DNA of 33,352 nucleotides from Crocinitomicaceae bacterium (GTDB lineage: Bacteria > Bacteroidota > Bacteroidia > Flavobacteriales_D > Crocinitomicaceae): NCBI GenBank assembly GCA_028689775.1, contig JAQVCM010000025.1, forward strand, positions 1-33,352. Reading direction: 5' to 3'. The notes under the pieces are model-generated. The model worked only from the letters and a program-made list of their open reading frames with translations. It did not search any database and was not told the DNA's origin. The position numbers and the translations under genes are program-made. The stretch's first letter is position 1; each line of letters begins with the position of its first letter. Below are positions 1-6,899 of this stretch, piece after piece.

Positions 1-79
1 ACTCAACAACCTTGCAACTTGCTAAATCTTCAAGGCGTTACCCTTGCGATTAAGGGACTTACACCCTCTGGAAAAATCA

Positions 80-173
80 CACACGCTTGGTTGGAAATCA
101 TAAAATATATTTGTATTTTTGAATTTTTATGATAGCTTTCACAAGCGTGTGCTTCTGCCCATGCAGAGCACAC
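80..173. repeat. Nested, mutually exclusive inverted repeats
   Basis: Three stems overlap here. CACACGCTTG at 80-89 is the exact reverse complement of 142-151. Inside it, ATCATAAAA at 97-105 pairs exactly with 125-133. A third hairpin, 147-158 with 163-173, has a CCAT loop and one bulged base, and reuses part of the arm at 142-151. The outer stem and the third hairpin therefore cannot form together. No gene was recognised in this stretch. Function unknown; it may be the outer part of the palindromic boundary that follows. Confidence 0.6.
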
Positions 174-180
174 ACATCAC

Positions 181-330
181 CTACACGCAAGCAGGGGTTT
201 CGTGCTTCGTAGGACAGGAAAGTGGTAAATCTAAAGTTCAGTTCTTCGTAGGAAGTTTAGTGGTTATAATCCCTGCCTACGTATAGCTGAGAAACGTTAG
301 CAGCAAGCGTAAAAAGACCGTGCAACCCTG
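181..330. repeat. attC-like palindromic boundary, copy 1
   Basis: Arms at 181-196 and 271-286 match at 13 of 16 positions as an inverted repeat around a roughly 74-base loop. The right side ends in AAACGTTAG at 292-300, followed by GCAGCAAGCG and, after a gap, AACCCTGACAG. The second copy near 4553-4722 has the same order: GTTAG, a GGCAAG-like block, then AACCCGACAG. Both loops contain TGCTTCGTA. The layout resembles integron attC sites, but the left core partner (CTAAC) is not visible here and no integrase is present, so the identity is an inference. Confidence 0.45.
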
Positions 331-446
331 ACAGTAACGGTCAAACAAACAAGAGAAGCGTAAACCATTTTGACAGATAAACAAAGACATACAGACCATA
401 TTACAAACGGACAAGAACTAAGCCGACACACCTTGCCGACCCTTCT

Positions 447-491
447 GTATTTTTTCTTTTTCCCACCGCACATTTTTTTATTCAATTTTTT
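447..491. repeat. A/T-tract segment, inverted relative to 4438-4487
   Basis: A 19-base stretch (473-491) and a 16-base stretch (447-462) both recur exactly, reverse-complemented, at 4438-4456 and 4472-4487. The order and approximate spacing are kept. The rest of 301-583 holds no gene I can support; open frames across it are low-complexity and have no recognisable protein features. These short tracts are A/T-rich, but two matched blocks in the same order argue for shared ancestry of the two intergenic segments. Confidence 0.5.
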
Positions 492-583
492 GCCACCGCA
501 CAATGGCACATTGGCTTTTGCCCCGACACACAAAAGCCCACGCTTCGGCAAAATCCAAAGAGCCATTTTTCCCAACGCTTTTT

Positions 584-591
584 TAACTTTG
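584..591 (+). promoter_or_regulatory. Bacteroidota -7 box (TAACTTTG)
   Basis: TAACTTTG matches the Bacteroidota TAnnTTTG element and lies 29 bases before the ATG at 621. No clear upstream TTG element is seen at the usual distance, so this is a moderate call. Confidence 0.45.
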
Positions 592-620
592 CATTTATAA
601 ACATCTATAAAGAGAACACT

Positions 621-956
621 ATGCTATCAACAGAGAAAACATTATCAGAAGTAATAGAAATACTAAGACAACGTGGTTATACAGAAGACTTTAACTTGTT
701 GGAAGAAAACATATCTTACAAAAAAGGAGGCGAAAAAGTTGATTTGAACGACATCGTTATTGACAAAATATATCGTTTTACAGGACAAAACGACTTGGAA
801 GACGAAGCTATTTTATACGCAATGACAAATCAGAAAGACGGAGCTAAAGGCGTATTTGTCAATGGGTATGGAACTTACACAGACTCAGGAGCAAACGCTG
901 TTATCAGTAAAATAACTGTTAATGAAAATGATAATGACGATTGGATAATCAAATAA
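621..956 (+). CDS. Small conserved Bacteroidota protein of the type often labelled phosphoribosylpyrophosphate synthetase
   Basis: This is a 111-residue soluble protein with no signal peptide or membrane segment. It resembles a small Bacteroidota family built on the pattern 'RGYTxDFN... EVYRFxG... DPxDEAxxYA... KGxxVNGYGxY'; here the matching pieces are RGYTEDFNLLEEN (about 19-31), YRFTGQNDLEDEAILYA and GVFVNGYGTYTDSGANA. That family is frequently labelled phosphoribosylpyrophosphate synthetase in databases. The protein is far too short for PRPP synthase and shows no PRPP-binding loop, so the label should not be taken as function. It is the first gene of the metal island and sits 22 bases before a Cys-rich exported protein. 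Its role there is unknown. The ATG at 621 follows a TAACTTTG box. Confidence 0.75.
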   Translation: MLSTEKTLSEVIEILRQRGYTEDFNLLEENISYKKGGEKVDLNDIVIDKIYRFTGQNDLEDEAILYAMTNQKDGAKGVFVNGYGTYTDSGANAVISKITVNENDNDDWIIK

Positions 957-974
957 TGAATTATACTAACTTTG
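941..974 (+). promoter_or_regulatory. Promoter for the Cys-rich exported protein
   Basis: TTG at 941-943 and TAACTTTG at 967-974 are separated by 23 bases, within the range for Bacteroidota promoters. The GTG start at 979 follows only four bases after the box, implying a leaderless or nearly leaderless transcript. The box partly overlaps the end of the upstream gene's spacer. Confidence 0.5.
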
Positions 975-978
975 CACC

Positions 979-1287
979 GTGAAATATTTCTCCTTCATAT
1001 TAGCCCTTTATGTTTTGTTGCTGACAGCAGCACCAAACTTGGTGGAGGACAATTGTTTTCAGGAGCAAACAACCGAACAATCACAAGACAATCAAAGTGA
1101 CAAAGATTGTAGCGATTGTTGTTCACCATTTATGAGTTGCAATACCTGTTTGGGTTTTACTTTTCCAATAGCAAAATTTTCAATACACTCTATCCTCACT
1201 TATTCAGACAAAAAAGTTTCTATTTACAAGGAAAATACAACGTCTGAATTTTTCTCATCCATCTGGCAACCGCCTAAGATTGTATAA
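979..1287 (+). CDS. Small Cys-rich exported protein (DUF6660-like)
   Basis: This 102-residue protein starts with GTG. It has a hydrophobic N-terminal export signal (KYFSFILALYVLLLTAAP) followed by a cysteine-rich segment, including DCSDCCSPFMSCNTC at roughly 47-61. The rest is polar with no other domain. Proteins of this plan (DUF6660 type) are commonly found just upstream of TonB-dependent receptors in metal-responsive clusters of Bacteroidota, as here, where the receptor begins 86 bases later. The cysteine cluster suggests periplasmic binding of a soft metal such as Hg, Cu or Cd, but that is inferred from composition and context. GTG was chosen because no in-frame ATG precedes the signal peptide and the promoter box ends four bases upstream. 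Confidence 0.65.
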   Translation: MKYFSFILALYVLLLTAAPNLVEDNCFQEQTTEQSQDNQSDKDCSDCCSPFMSCNTCLGFTFPIAKFSIHSILTYSDKKVSIYKENTTSEFFSSIWQPPKIV

Positions 1288-1293
1288 TGTTTA

Positions 1294-1336
1294 GTGCCTT
1301 CGGCACAAATTATTAAAGGCGGTGCTTCGCACCGCC
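1294..1336 (+). terminator. Two GC-rich hairpins between exported protein and receptor
   Basis: GTGCC-TTC-GGCAC at 1294-1306 and a perfect 8-bp stem GGCGGTGC-TTC-GCACCGCC at 1318-1336 follow the stop at 1287. Neither is followed by a proper T tract, so they could act as an attenuator or an mRNA-processing hairpin rather than a full terminator. The receptor ATG is at 1374. Confidence 0.5.
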
Positions 1337-1373
1337 AATCATCATTTTACAAACATTATCAATAATTCAAAAA

Positions 1374-3545
1374 ATGAAAATCAAAATCATTTTGCTACTA
1401 TGCGTAGCATTCAACATAAATACTGTGTTCGGACAGAACATATTCAAAGCCGTCATAAAAGACAGCGACACCAAAGAAACGCTAATCGGAGCAAAAGCTT
1501 TATTGAAAGGCACAACCAAAGGAGGGACAGCCGACCTAAACGGGTTAGTAACAATTTCCGACATTCCTGATGGACAGCAAATAATTGAATTTCGTTATAT
1601 CGGTTATGAAATACGAAAAGACACGTTTGAATTTCCTTTAGCTACATCAGACCCGATTGAAATTTTTCTGCAATCAGAAACAGACGAGTTAGACGAAATT
1701 GTGATTTCATCTACCCGAAGTTCCAGAACCATAAAGGACAATCCGACAAGAATGGAATTTATTGGAGGGGAAGAATTAGAGGAAAAAGCGAATATGAAAG
1801 CAGGTGATATTCGTATGCTTTTGAGCGAAAGCACAGGCATACAAACGCAACAAACTTCCGCAACATCTGCCAATGCTTCTATTCGTATTCAGGGGCTTGA
1901 CGGACGATATACACAAATTCTTAAAGACGGATTTCCGCTATATGCAGGAGCAGCAAGCGGTTTAGGACTTTTGCAAACGCCACCGCTTGACTTAAAGCAA
2001 GTAGAAATTATTAAAGGTTCTTCATCTACACTTTACGGAGGCGGAGCAATAGCAGGATTGGTAAACCTTATTTCCAAAACACCGACAGATGAAAAAGAAT
2101 TAGGTTTTCATTTAAACGGAAGTTCGGGCAGAGGTTTTGACATTAACGGTTTTTACGGACAGCGATTTAACAAAATCGGGACAACTATTTTTGCCGCACA
2201 TAATCGCAATTGGGCTTATACCCCATCGGGTGATTTTTCAGCTATTCCAAAATTTGACAGGTATGTTTTCAATCCTAAGTTATTTGTTTATTTCAGCGAC
2301 AAAACAAAACTGAATGTTGGAATAAACACAGCTATTGAAAACCGTATCGGTGGCGACATACATTTTATACAAGGAAAAGGCGACACTATCCACAGATATT
2401 TTGAAGAAAACAAAACACAACGCTATTCCACGCAATTGTCTTTTGACCATAAGTTTAACGACAAAAGTTTTTTCAATTTTAAAAACAGCGTGAGTTACTT
2501 TAACAGGATAATCAATATCCCGAATTATAGTTTTGACGGCACACAAACAGCATCTTTCAGCGAAGCAAGTTATACTCACATAAAAGAAAAAACTGAATGG
2601 GTTGCAGGTGCAAATCTTTGGTCGGATAATTTTCAGGAAAAGCAGTTAGATACCTTTCCGTTGAGAAATTACAACCAAATTACTTTTGGTGCATTTGCTC
2701 AAAATTCGTGGAAAGCAACCAAATGGCTCAATCTTGAAACAGGGTTCAGAGCCGACTATGTTGTTGATTATGGGATTGCCTTGTTGCCAAGAGTTTCAGC
2801 ATTGTTTAAAATAACCAACAAATTTTCTTCACGGCTGGGCGGTGGCTTTGGCTATAAAACGCCAACCATATTTACAGAGGAAAGCGAACGCATACAATAC
2901 CAAAATGTAATGCCAATTGATAAAAACATCAACAAATTGGAACGCAGTTACGGAGGAAATGTTGATTTTAATTATCGCACCGTATTTGGCGAAAAAGTAA
3001 CGTTCAGTATCAACCAACTTTTTTTCTATACTTATTTGAATAACCCTTTGTTGCTTGAATATCAAACGGGCGGATTATACCAATTTATCAATTCGGCAGG
3101 ATACATTGATACAAGAGGAACGGAAACCAATATCAAAATCGGCTATGATGATTTTAAATTGTTTTTGGGTTATACATTTACCGATACCCGCTTGCATCAA
3201 AACGGAATTTTGACAAATACACCGCTTACGCCAAAACACAGGATAAATTCAGTTTTAATGTATGAAGTAGAGGACAAATGGAAAGTAGGTTTGGAAGCGT
3301 ATTATTTCAGTCCTCAAAAATTGAGTGACGGAGCAACAGGAAAACAATATGTGCTTTGTGGTTTTATGGTTGAAAAGCTATGGGAGAAATTTTCGGTTTA
3401 CATCAACTTTGAAAATTTCCTTGACGCAAGGCAAACCCGATTTGACACTATTTATACAGGCACAGTAACTAATCCTGTTTTCAGGGACATTTATGCACCG
3501 CTTGACGGTTTTTTAATTAATGGTGGTATAAAACTAAAATTGTAG
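1374..3545 (+). CDS. TonB-dependent outer-membrane receptor
   Basis: This 723-residue protein has a signal peptide (1-20, ending VFGQ) and a carboxypeptidase-regulatory-like beta-sandwich at about 22-105 (DTKETLIGAKALLKGTTKGG...). A TonB plug domain follows at about 115-235, with IRIQGLDGRYTQILKDGFPL and the classic VEIIKGSSSTLYGGGAIAG, then a beta-barrel to the C-terminus KLKL. It would import a chelated metal or siderophore-like substrate across the outer membrane using TonB energy. It is followed after 5 bases by a cation transporter and preceded by a Cys-rich exported protein, so a role in metal traffic is likely. The substrate cannot be read from sequence. The ATG at 1374 directly precedes the signal peptide. 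Confidence 0.93.
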   Translation: MKIKIILLLCVAFNINTVFGQNIFKAVIKDSDTKETLIGAKALLKGTTKGGTADLNGLVTISDIPDGQQIIEFRYIGYEIRKDTFEFPLATSDPIEIFLQSETDELDEIVISSTRSSRTIKDNPTRMEFIGGEELEEKANMKAGDIRMLLSESTGIQTQQTSATSANASIRIQGLDGRYTQILKDGFPLYAGAASGLGLLQTPPLDLKQVEIIKGSSSTLYGGGAIAGLVNLISKTPTDEKELGFHLNGSSGRGFDINGFYGQRFNKIGTTIFAAHNRNWAYTPSGDFSAIPKFDRYVFNPKLFVYFSDKTKLNVGINTAIENRIGGDIHFIQGKGDTIHRYFEENKTQRYSTQLSFDHKFNDKSFFNFKNSVSYFNRIINIPNYSFDGTQTASFSEASYTHIKEKTEWVAGANLWSDNFQEKQLDTFPLRNYNQITFGAFAQNSWKATKWLNLETGFRADYVVDYGIALLPRVSALFKITNKFSSRLGGGFGYKTPTIFTEESERIQYQNVMPIDKNINKLERSYGGNVDFNYRTVFGEKVTFSINQLFFYTYLNNPLLLEYQTGGLYQFINSAGYIDTRGTETNIKIGYDDFKLFLGYTFTDTRLHQNGILTNTPLTPKHRINSVLMYEVEDKWKVGLEAYYFSPQKLSDGATGKQYVLCGFMVEKLWEKFSVYINFENFLDARQTRFDTIYTGTVTNPVFRDIYAPLDGFLINGGIKLKL

Positions 3546-3550
3546 CAATT

Positions 3551-4345
3551 ATGCAAAAGACAATATTTAACATTACAAAAATGGATTGCCCAAGTGAGGA
3601 GCAATTAATACGGATGAAACTGCAAAAGTTTGATGAAATAAAATCATTGGACTTTGACATTCCAAACCGAAAATTAGCAGTTCATCATAATGGAAAACCA
3701 GAGCCGATACACTTGGCTTTAAATACGCTGAACCTTGATACCTCTTTGGTTTCAACGGAAGAAAGCAGAGTAGAAATTGAAACGGACACAAGCAATAAAC
3801 AACGGAAATTGTTATGGACGGTTCTTATTATCAATTTTCTGTTTTTCGGCTTGGAAATGCTGTTTGGAATTTTTTCCAACTCAATGGGATTAGTGGCAGA
3901 CAGTTTGGATATGCTCGCAGACAGTATTGTTTACGGATTGGCATTATTTGCGGTAGGTGGAACAATAACGAGAAAAAACAATATCGCAAAATTTGCAGGA
4001 TATTTTCAAATACTTCTTGCTGTAATTGGTTTTGTAGAAGTAGTCAGACGATTTATAGGAGTTGAGAAAATGCCTGATTTTCAAACAATGATTATCGTTT
4101 CTGTTTTGGCTCTTATCGCTAATGTAATTTGTCTTTACTTATTACAAAAGGGTAAAAGCAAAGAAGCTCATATGCAAGCAAGTATGATTTTCACTTCCAA
4201 TGACGTAATTATTAATTCGGGTGTTATCGTTGCAGGACTTTTGGTTAATTGGCTTAATTCAGGTTATCCCGACTTGATTATTGGAGCAATCGTTTTTATA
4301 ATTGTTGCAAGAGGAGCATACAGAATACTACAATTAGCGAAGTAA
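3551..4345 (+). CDS. CDF-type cation transporter with N-terminal HMA-like domain
   Basis: The first 75 residues of this 264-residue protein look like a heavy-metal-associated fold (FNITKMDCPSEEQ), but the usual CxxC is reduced to one cysteine (C13), so classical metal binding there is doubtful. Residues about 86-262 form a cation-diffusion-facilitator core of about six membrane helices. Candidate transport-site residues are D117/D120/D124 in VADSLDMLADS and N217/D218 in FTSNDVIINS, where many CDF proteins have HxxxD. It probably exports a divalent metal from the cytoplasm. It starts 5 bases after the receptor stop, implying one transcript. Such proteins recur beside TonB receptors in Bacteroidota metal clusters. 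The metal is not determinable from sequence. Confidence 0.85.
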   Translation: MQKTIFNITKMDCPSEEQLIRMKLQKFDEIKSLDFDIPNRKLAVHHNGKPEPIHLALNTLNLDTSLVSTEESRVEIETDTSNKQRKLLWTVLIINFLFFGLEMLFGIFSNSMGLVADSLDMLADSIVYGLALFAVGGTITRKNNIAKFAGYFQILLAVIGFVEVVRRFIGVEKMPDFQTMIIVSVLALIANVICLYLLQKGKSKEAHMQASMIFTSNDVIINSGVIVAGLLVNWLNSGYPDLIIGAIVFIIVARGAYRILQLAK

Positions 4346-4358
4346 AAAGCCAACGCAC

Positions 4359-4428
4359 ACAAGCACACACATTTTGCAGCCGCTACAAGCCGACACACAA
4401 GCCAAAGCTGCAAAAAGAGTGTGCTTGT
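4359..4428. repeat. 22-bp inverted repeat after the CDF gene
   Basis: Arms at 4359-4380 and 4407-4428 match at 20 of 22 positions as an inverted repeat around a 26-base loop. It begins 13 bases after the transporter stop and is followed by an A-rich run, not a T tract. It may protect the 3' end of the transcript or be part of the composite boundary to 4692. The arm begins ACAAGCACAC, similar in style to the stem at 80-151. Confidence 0.6.
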
Positions 4429-4437
4429 TTCCCTAAA

Positions 4438-4487
4438 AAAAAATTGAATAAAAAAATTTTCCTGCCCTTCTGAAAAAGAAAAAATAC
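4438..4487. repeat. A/T-tract segment, inverted copy of 447-491
   Basis: 4438-4456 and 4472-4487 are exact reverse complements of 473-491 and 447-462. No coding sequence is supported between 4346 and 4790. Confidence 0.5.
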
Positions 4488-4552
4488 CCGAACGCACAAC
4501 CCGACACTTGGACGACATACAGACAATGGTTTACTAAAACGGTGGACAGAAC

Positions 4553-4692
4553 GCCAGCAGCTAACAGCGGTTTGGCGTAATGGGGGCGGACGTTCTCCGT
4601 ATGAAAATTTGTGCTAAATTTGAACTGTGTGCTTCGTATCAAGTATTGTGCTGAAAAGCCCCCACTACGCCAAGCCGCAAACCGTTAGTGGC
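4553..4692. repeat. attC-like palindromic boundary, copy 2
   Basis: CTAAC at 4561-4565 pairs with GTTAG at 4684-4688. Inside, arms of 21 bases at 4567-4587 and 4658-4678 match at 19 of 21 positions. One unpaired base on the left faces AAACC on the right, and the loop is 70 bases (4588-4657). Short outer core pairing, an asymmetric internal bulge and a long inner stem are the architecture of integron attC sites. The cores do not match the RYYYAAC/GTTRRRY consensus exactly, and no integron integrase is in the window, so this is an attC-like repeat rather than a proven one. Confidence 0.6.
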
Positions 4693-4756
4693 AAGGCTAT
4701 GACGACACAACCCGACAGACAAATTGAGTTCTTTTTGATATTTCATATTTTAGTAG

Positions 4757-4772
4757 TTGCTTAAATAAGCAA
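4757..4772. promoter_or_regulatory. Candidate ArsR operator
   Basis: TTGCTTA-AA-TAAGCAA is a perfect 7-2-7 palindrome that covers the upstream promoter element and the start of the spacer. Repressors of the ArsR/SmtB family bind A/T-rich dyads that occlude RNA polymerase and fall off when metal binds. The repressor encoded directly downstream is the obvious ligand. The match to the family's longer 12-2-12 operator is only partial. Confidence 0.6.
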
Positions 4773-4786
4773 ATTGACTATCTTTG
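4757..4786 (+). promoter_or_regulatory. Promoter of the arsR-merTP-GDCCVxC operon
   Basis: TTG at 4757-4759 and TATCTTTG at 4779-4786 are separated by 19 bases, a close match to the Bacteroidota consensus. The ATG at 4791 follows four bases after the box, so the transcript is predicted to be leaderless or nearly so. Confidence 0.7.
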
Positions 4787-4790
4787 CATT

Positions 4791-5165
4791 ATGGACAACA
4801 TTTCTTGCATACGACAACAGGCGGACATTAAACAAATAAACCGTTGCAAAGACCGAGTTTCAGAACTGAACGGTTCGTTTGACTATTTATCGAACGGACT
4901 TGAATTGGCGGGTAACAACGTAAGACTGAAAATCCTGTTCCTACTTTACGAAGAGAAACAACTTTGCGTTTGCGACCTGAGTGACATTCTCGGAATGACC
5001 ATTTCGGCAATTTCACAACATCTCAGAAAACTCAAAGACAGAAAACTCATTGAAACGGAAAGGCAAGCACAAACCATTTTCTACTCATTGACAAAAGAGT
5101 ATGAAAAAATGCTCAAACCGTTTTTCAAAATACTTCACGAAAATAAAATTTTGGAAACAATATGA
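4791..5165 (+). CDS. ArsR/SmtB-family metal-sensing repressor
   Basis: This is a 124-residue winged-helix protein. The helix containing QLCVCDLSDIL places C59 and C61 at the alpha-3 site where ArsR-type proteins bind soft metals, and further cysteines lie at C6 and C19. The recognition region reads MTISAISQHLRKLKDRKLIETERQAQTIFYSL (about 69-100), the typical HTH plus wing. It is expected to repress its own operon and release on binding a metal such as Hg(II), As(III) or Cd(II). The merTP stop-start overlap (4 bases) points to mercury. A perfect dyad overlaps its promoter. The ATG at 4791 was chosen because it follows the -7 box and an in-frame upstream start would lie inside the promoter. Confidence 0.9.
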   Translation: MDNISCIRQQADIKQINRCKDRVSELNGSFDYLSNGLELAGNNVRLKILFLLYEEKQLCVCDLSDILGMTISAISQHLRKLKDRKLIETERQAQTIFYSLTKEYEKMLKPFFKILHENKILETI

Positions 5166-5755
5166 AAACAGACAAAAAATTAATTGGTGCAGGACTTTTA
5201 ACTGCAATTACAGCTTCCCTTTGTTGTATCACACCAGTTTTGGGTCTTGTTGCAGGAACAAGCGGACTTGCTTCAACTTTTTCTTGGCTTGAACCTTTAC
5301 GACCGTATTTTATCGGTTTGACAATTTTAGTTCTTGGTTTTGCTTGGTATCAAAAGTTGAAACCCCAAAAGCAAATTGACTGCAACTGCGAGACAGAAAA
5401 AAAACCAAAATTCATTCAGTCAAAAATGTTTTTAGGAATTGTAACGGCATTTGCAATCGTGATGCTTGCTTTCCCTTACTATTCAAGCATTTTCTACCCA
5501 AAGACAGAAAAGCAAATTATAGTGGTGGACAAATCCAATATTCAAAAAGCAGAATTTACAATTAGCGGAATGACTTGTGCAAGTTGTGGCGAACACGTAA
5601 ATCACGAAGTAAATAAATTGACAGGAATAATAAGTTCAAACGCCTCATACGAAAATGGAAATGCAATCGTAGAATTTGACAACTCAAAAACAAATATTTC
5701 TGAAATTGAAAAAGCAATAAACTCGACAGGATATTCTGTAACCGACAAAAAATAA
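5162..5755 (+). CDS. merTP: Mercuric transport protein MerTP (MerT-MerP fusion)
   Basis: This 197-residue inner-membrane protein has three hydrophobic segments at about 8-36, 45-63 and 88-112. A vicinal cysteine pair, C21-C22 (SLCCITP), lies in the first helix and C74/C76 (DCNC) in the cytoplasmic loop, as in MerT. From about 128 it has a fused HMA domain with GMTCASC (C139, C142), equivalent to periplasmic MerP. The family takes Hg(II) from the periplasm and moves it inward by cysteine exchange. Its ATG overlaps the arsR stop by 4 bases, so the two are translationally coupled. Mercuric reductase (MerA) would normally receive the ion, but none is in this window, so the fate of imported mercury here is unclear. 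Confidence 0.9.
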   Translation: MKTDKKLIGAGLLTAITASLCCITPVLGLVAGTSGLASTFSWLEPLRPYFIGLTILVLGFAWYQKLKPQKQIDCNCETEKKPKFIQSKMFLGIVTAFAIVMLAFPYYSSIFYPKTEKQIIVVDKSNIQKAEFTISGMTCASCGEHVNHEVNKLTGIISSNASYENGNAIVEFDNSKTNISEIEKAINSTGYSVTDKK

Positions 5756-5766
5756 AATAAAATCAA

Positions 5767-5973
5767 ATGGAAATCAAATTGCAATCAACAATAACCTGCC
5801 CAAACTGCGGACACAAGAAAGAAGAAACAATGCCGACAGATGCTTGCCAATATTTCTACGAATGTGAAAAATGCAAACAAGTTCTTAAACCAAAACAAGG
5901 CGACTGTTGTGTTTATTGTAGTTACGGAAGTGTTGCTTGTCCACCAATTCAGCAGGACAAAAAATGTTGCTGA
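5767..5973 (+). CDS. GDCCVxC-domain small Cys-rich protein
   Basis: This 68-residue soluble protein has 10 cysteines: CPNC (11-14), CEKC (33-36), GDCCVYCSYG (45-54), C58 and a terminal CC. The GDCCVxC motif defines a small family found with merTP-like genes in many bacteria. It is presumed to be a cytoplasmic metal-binding or metal-transfer protein, but its biochemistry is not established to my knowledge. It begins 11 bases after merTP and clearly belongs to the same operon, possibly receiving the ion from MerT. The residues to 44 look like a zinc ribbon. Confidence 0.85.
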   Translation: MEIKLQSTITCPNCGHKKEETMPTDACQYFYECEKCKQVLKPKQGDCCVYCSYGSVACPPIQQDKKCC

Positions 5974-6011
5974 CGAACGGAAAACAAAGAAGCCCAGCCA
6001 CTAATAACTAA

Positions 6012-6046
6012 GTTTTCGTCTTGCCCGAAGGGCTAGAGATGAAAAC
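6012..6046. repeat. Hairpin downstream of the IS91 remnant and mer-type operon
   Basis: GTTTTC...GCCC at 6012-6026 pairs with GGGC...GAAAAC at 6030-6046 around a GAA loop, with a mismatch and a two-base bulge. It lies 39 bases after the GDCCVxC stop and about 190 bases beyond the transposase stop. It could be a transcript end for the operon or the replication-origin end of the IS91 element, which usually carries a hairpin. Just upstream, CAGCCACTAATAACTAAG resembles the beginning of the boundary repeat at 4553. Confidence 0.5.
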
Positions 6047-6899
6047 GCTGTTGAACGGAACCGATTTGTTACCGAGCCTATGGAGTTGTCATTTTATGTG
6101 TTGTGATATATCAACAGGTTTTCACCCTGCTTTTTACGATTTTTGCTAAAATCAGATAGTTTATCGCGCTCTTTTCTGCATTTTACTTAATTTTCCTTCA
6201 CTTTTGGGCATAAAATCCCCTACCCACATCTTTAGAATGCAGGAACAGATTTGTTTTCCCGTAAATCAAATTTTGGTGGACCTCTTTTACTGAAAGTTTC
6301 GATTGTAATGAGCGTTCCCGTTTTACAACACGGACATTTTCGAAGCATAGTTTTTGGTGCAACTTTGACTATTTGAACCTTTAAATCCTGTTGTAAATCT
6401 TGCAACTTTCCTCTTTTCCAACTGCTACTAAGGATACCATAATGCCGAATACGAACAAAACGCTTGGGTAATATGTGTTGCGAAAACCTTCTTGTAAATT
6501 CCTCATTACTAAGTATCATCGTTTTGTTTTTTCCACCATCACGATAATCTTTGTAACTAAAACCTACTTCTTTTAAATCAACTTGTTGAATGCGATGGTT
6601 ACTTATGGCAACTTTATGGGTGTAACGTCCAAGGTATTCTATTACTTGTTTTGGTCCACCAAAAGGACGTTTGGCATAAACTACCCAGTTTTTACGGAAT
6701 AAAGAGTCGATCAAATGCTTGTCTTCAATACCTCTTCTCCGTAATTCTCCTACATATTTTGCTCGAAAAACTTTACTTAATGCCTTGACTGGGAAAAGGT
6801 ATTTATTGCTCCGGAGTTGCTTTTTCCATCTTCCTTTTTCATCGATTCCACCACCCGGAACGATGCAATGCACATGCGGATGAAGTGATAAATTTTGTC

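Noticed and set aside
1-132. Open frame running in from the left edge, ending at TGA 130-132
   Set aside because: Only 43 codons without a recognisable protein family, overlapping the inverted repeats at 80-151. It could be the end of a real gene, but I cannot support it.
297-600. Open frames on both strands across the A/T-rich leader
   Set aside because: Low-complexity residues such as runs of F, P and K, no family resemblance, and they overlap the repeat segment.
621-956. Phosphoribosylpyrophosphate synthetase enzyme
   Set aside because: The 111-residue protein lacks the PRPP loop and is less than half the enzyme's length; the label is likely a database carry-over.
4791-5973. Complete mercury resistance operon
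   Set aside because: Neither merA nor merB is present, and the regulator is ArsR-type rather than MerR-type.
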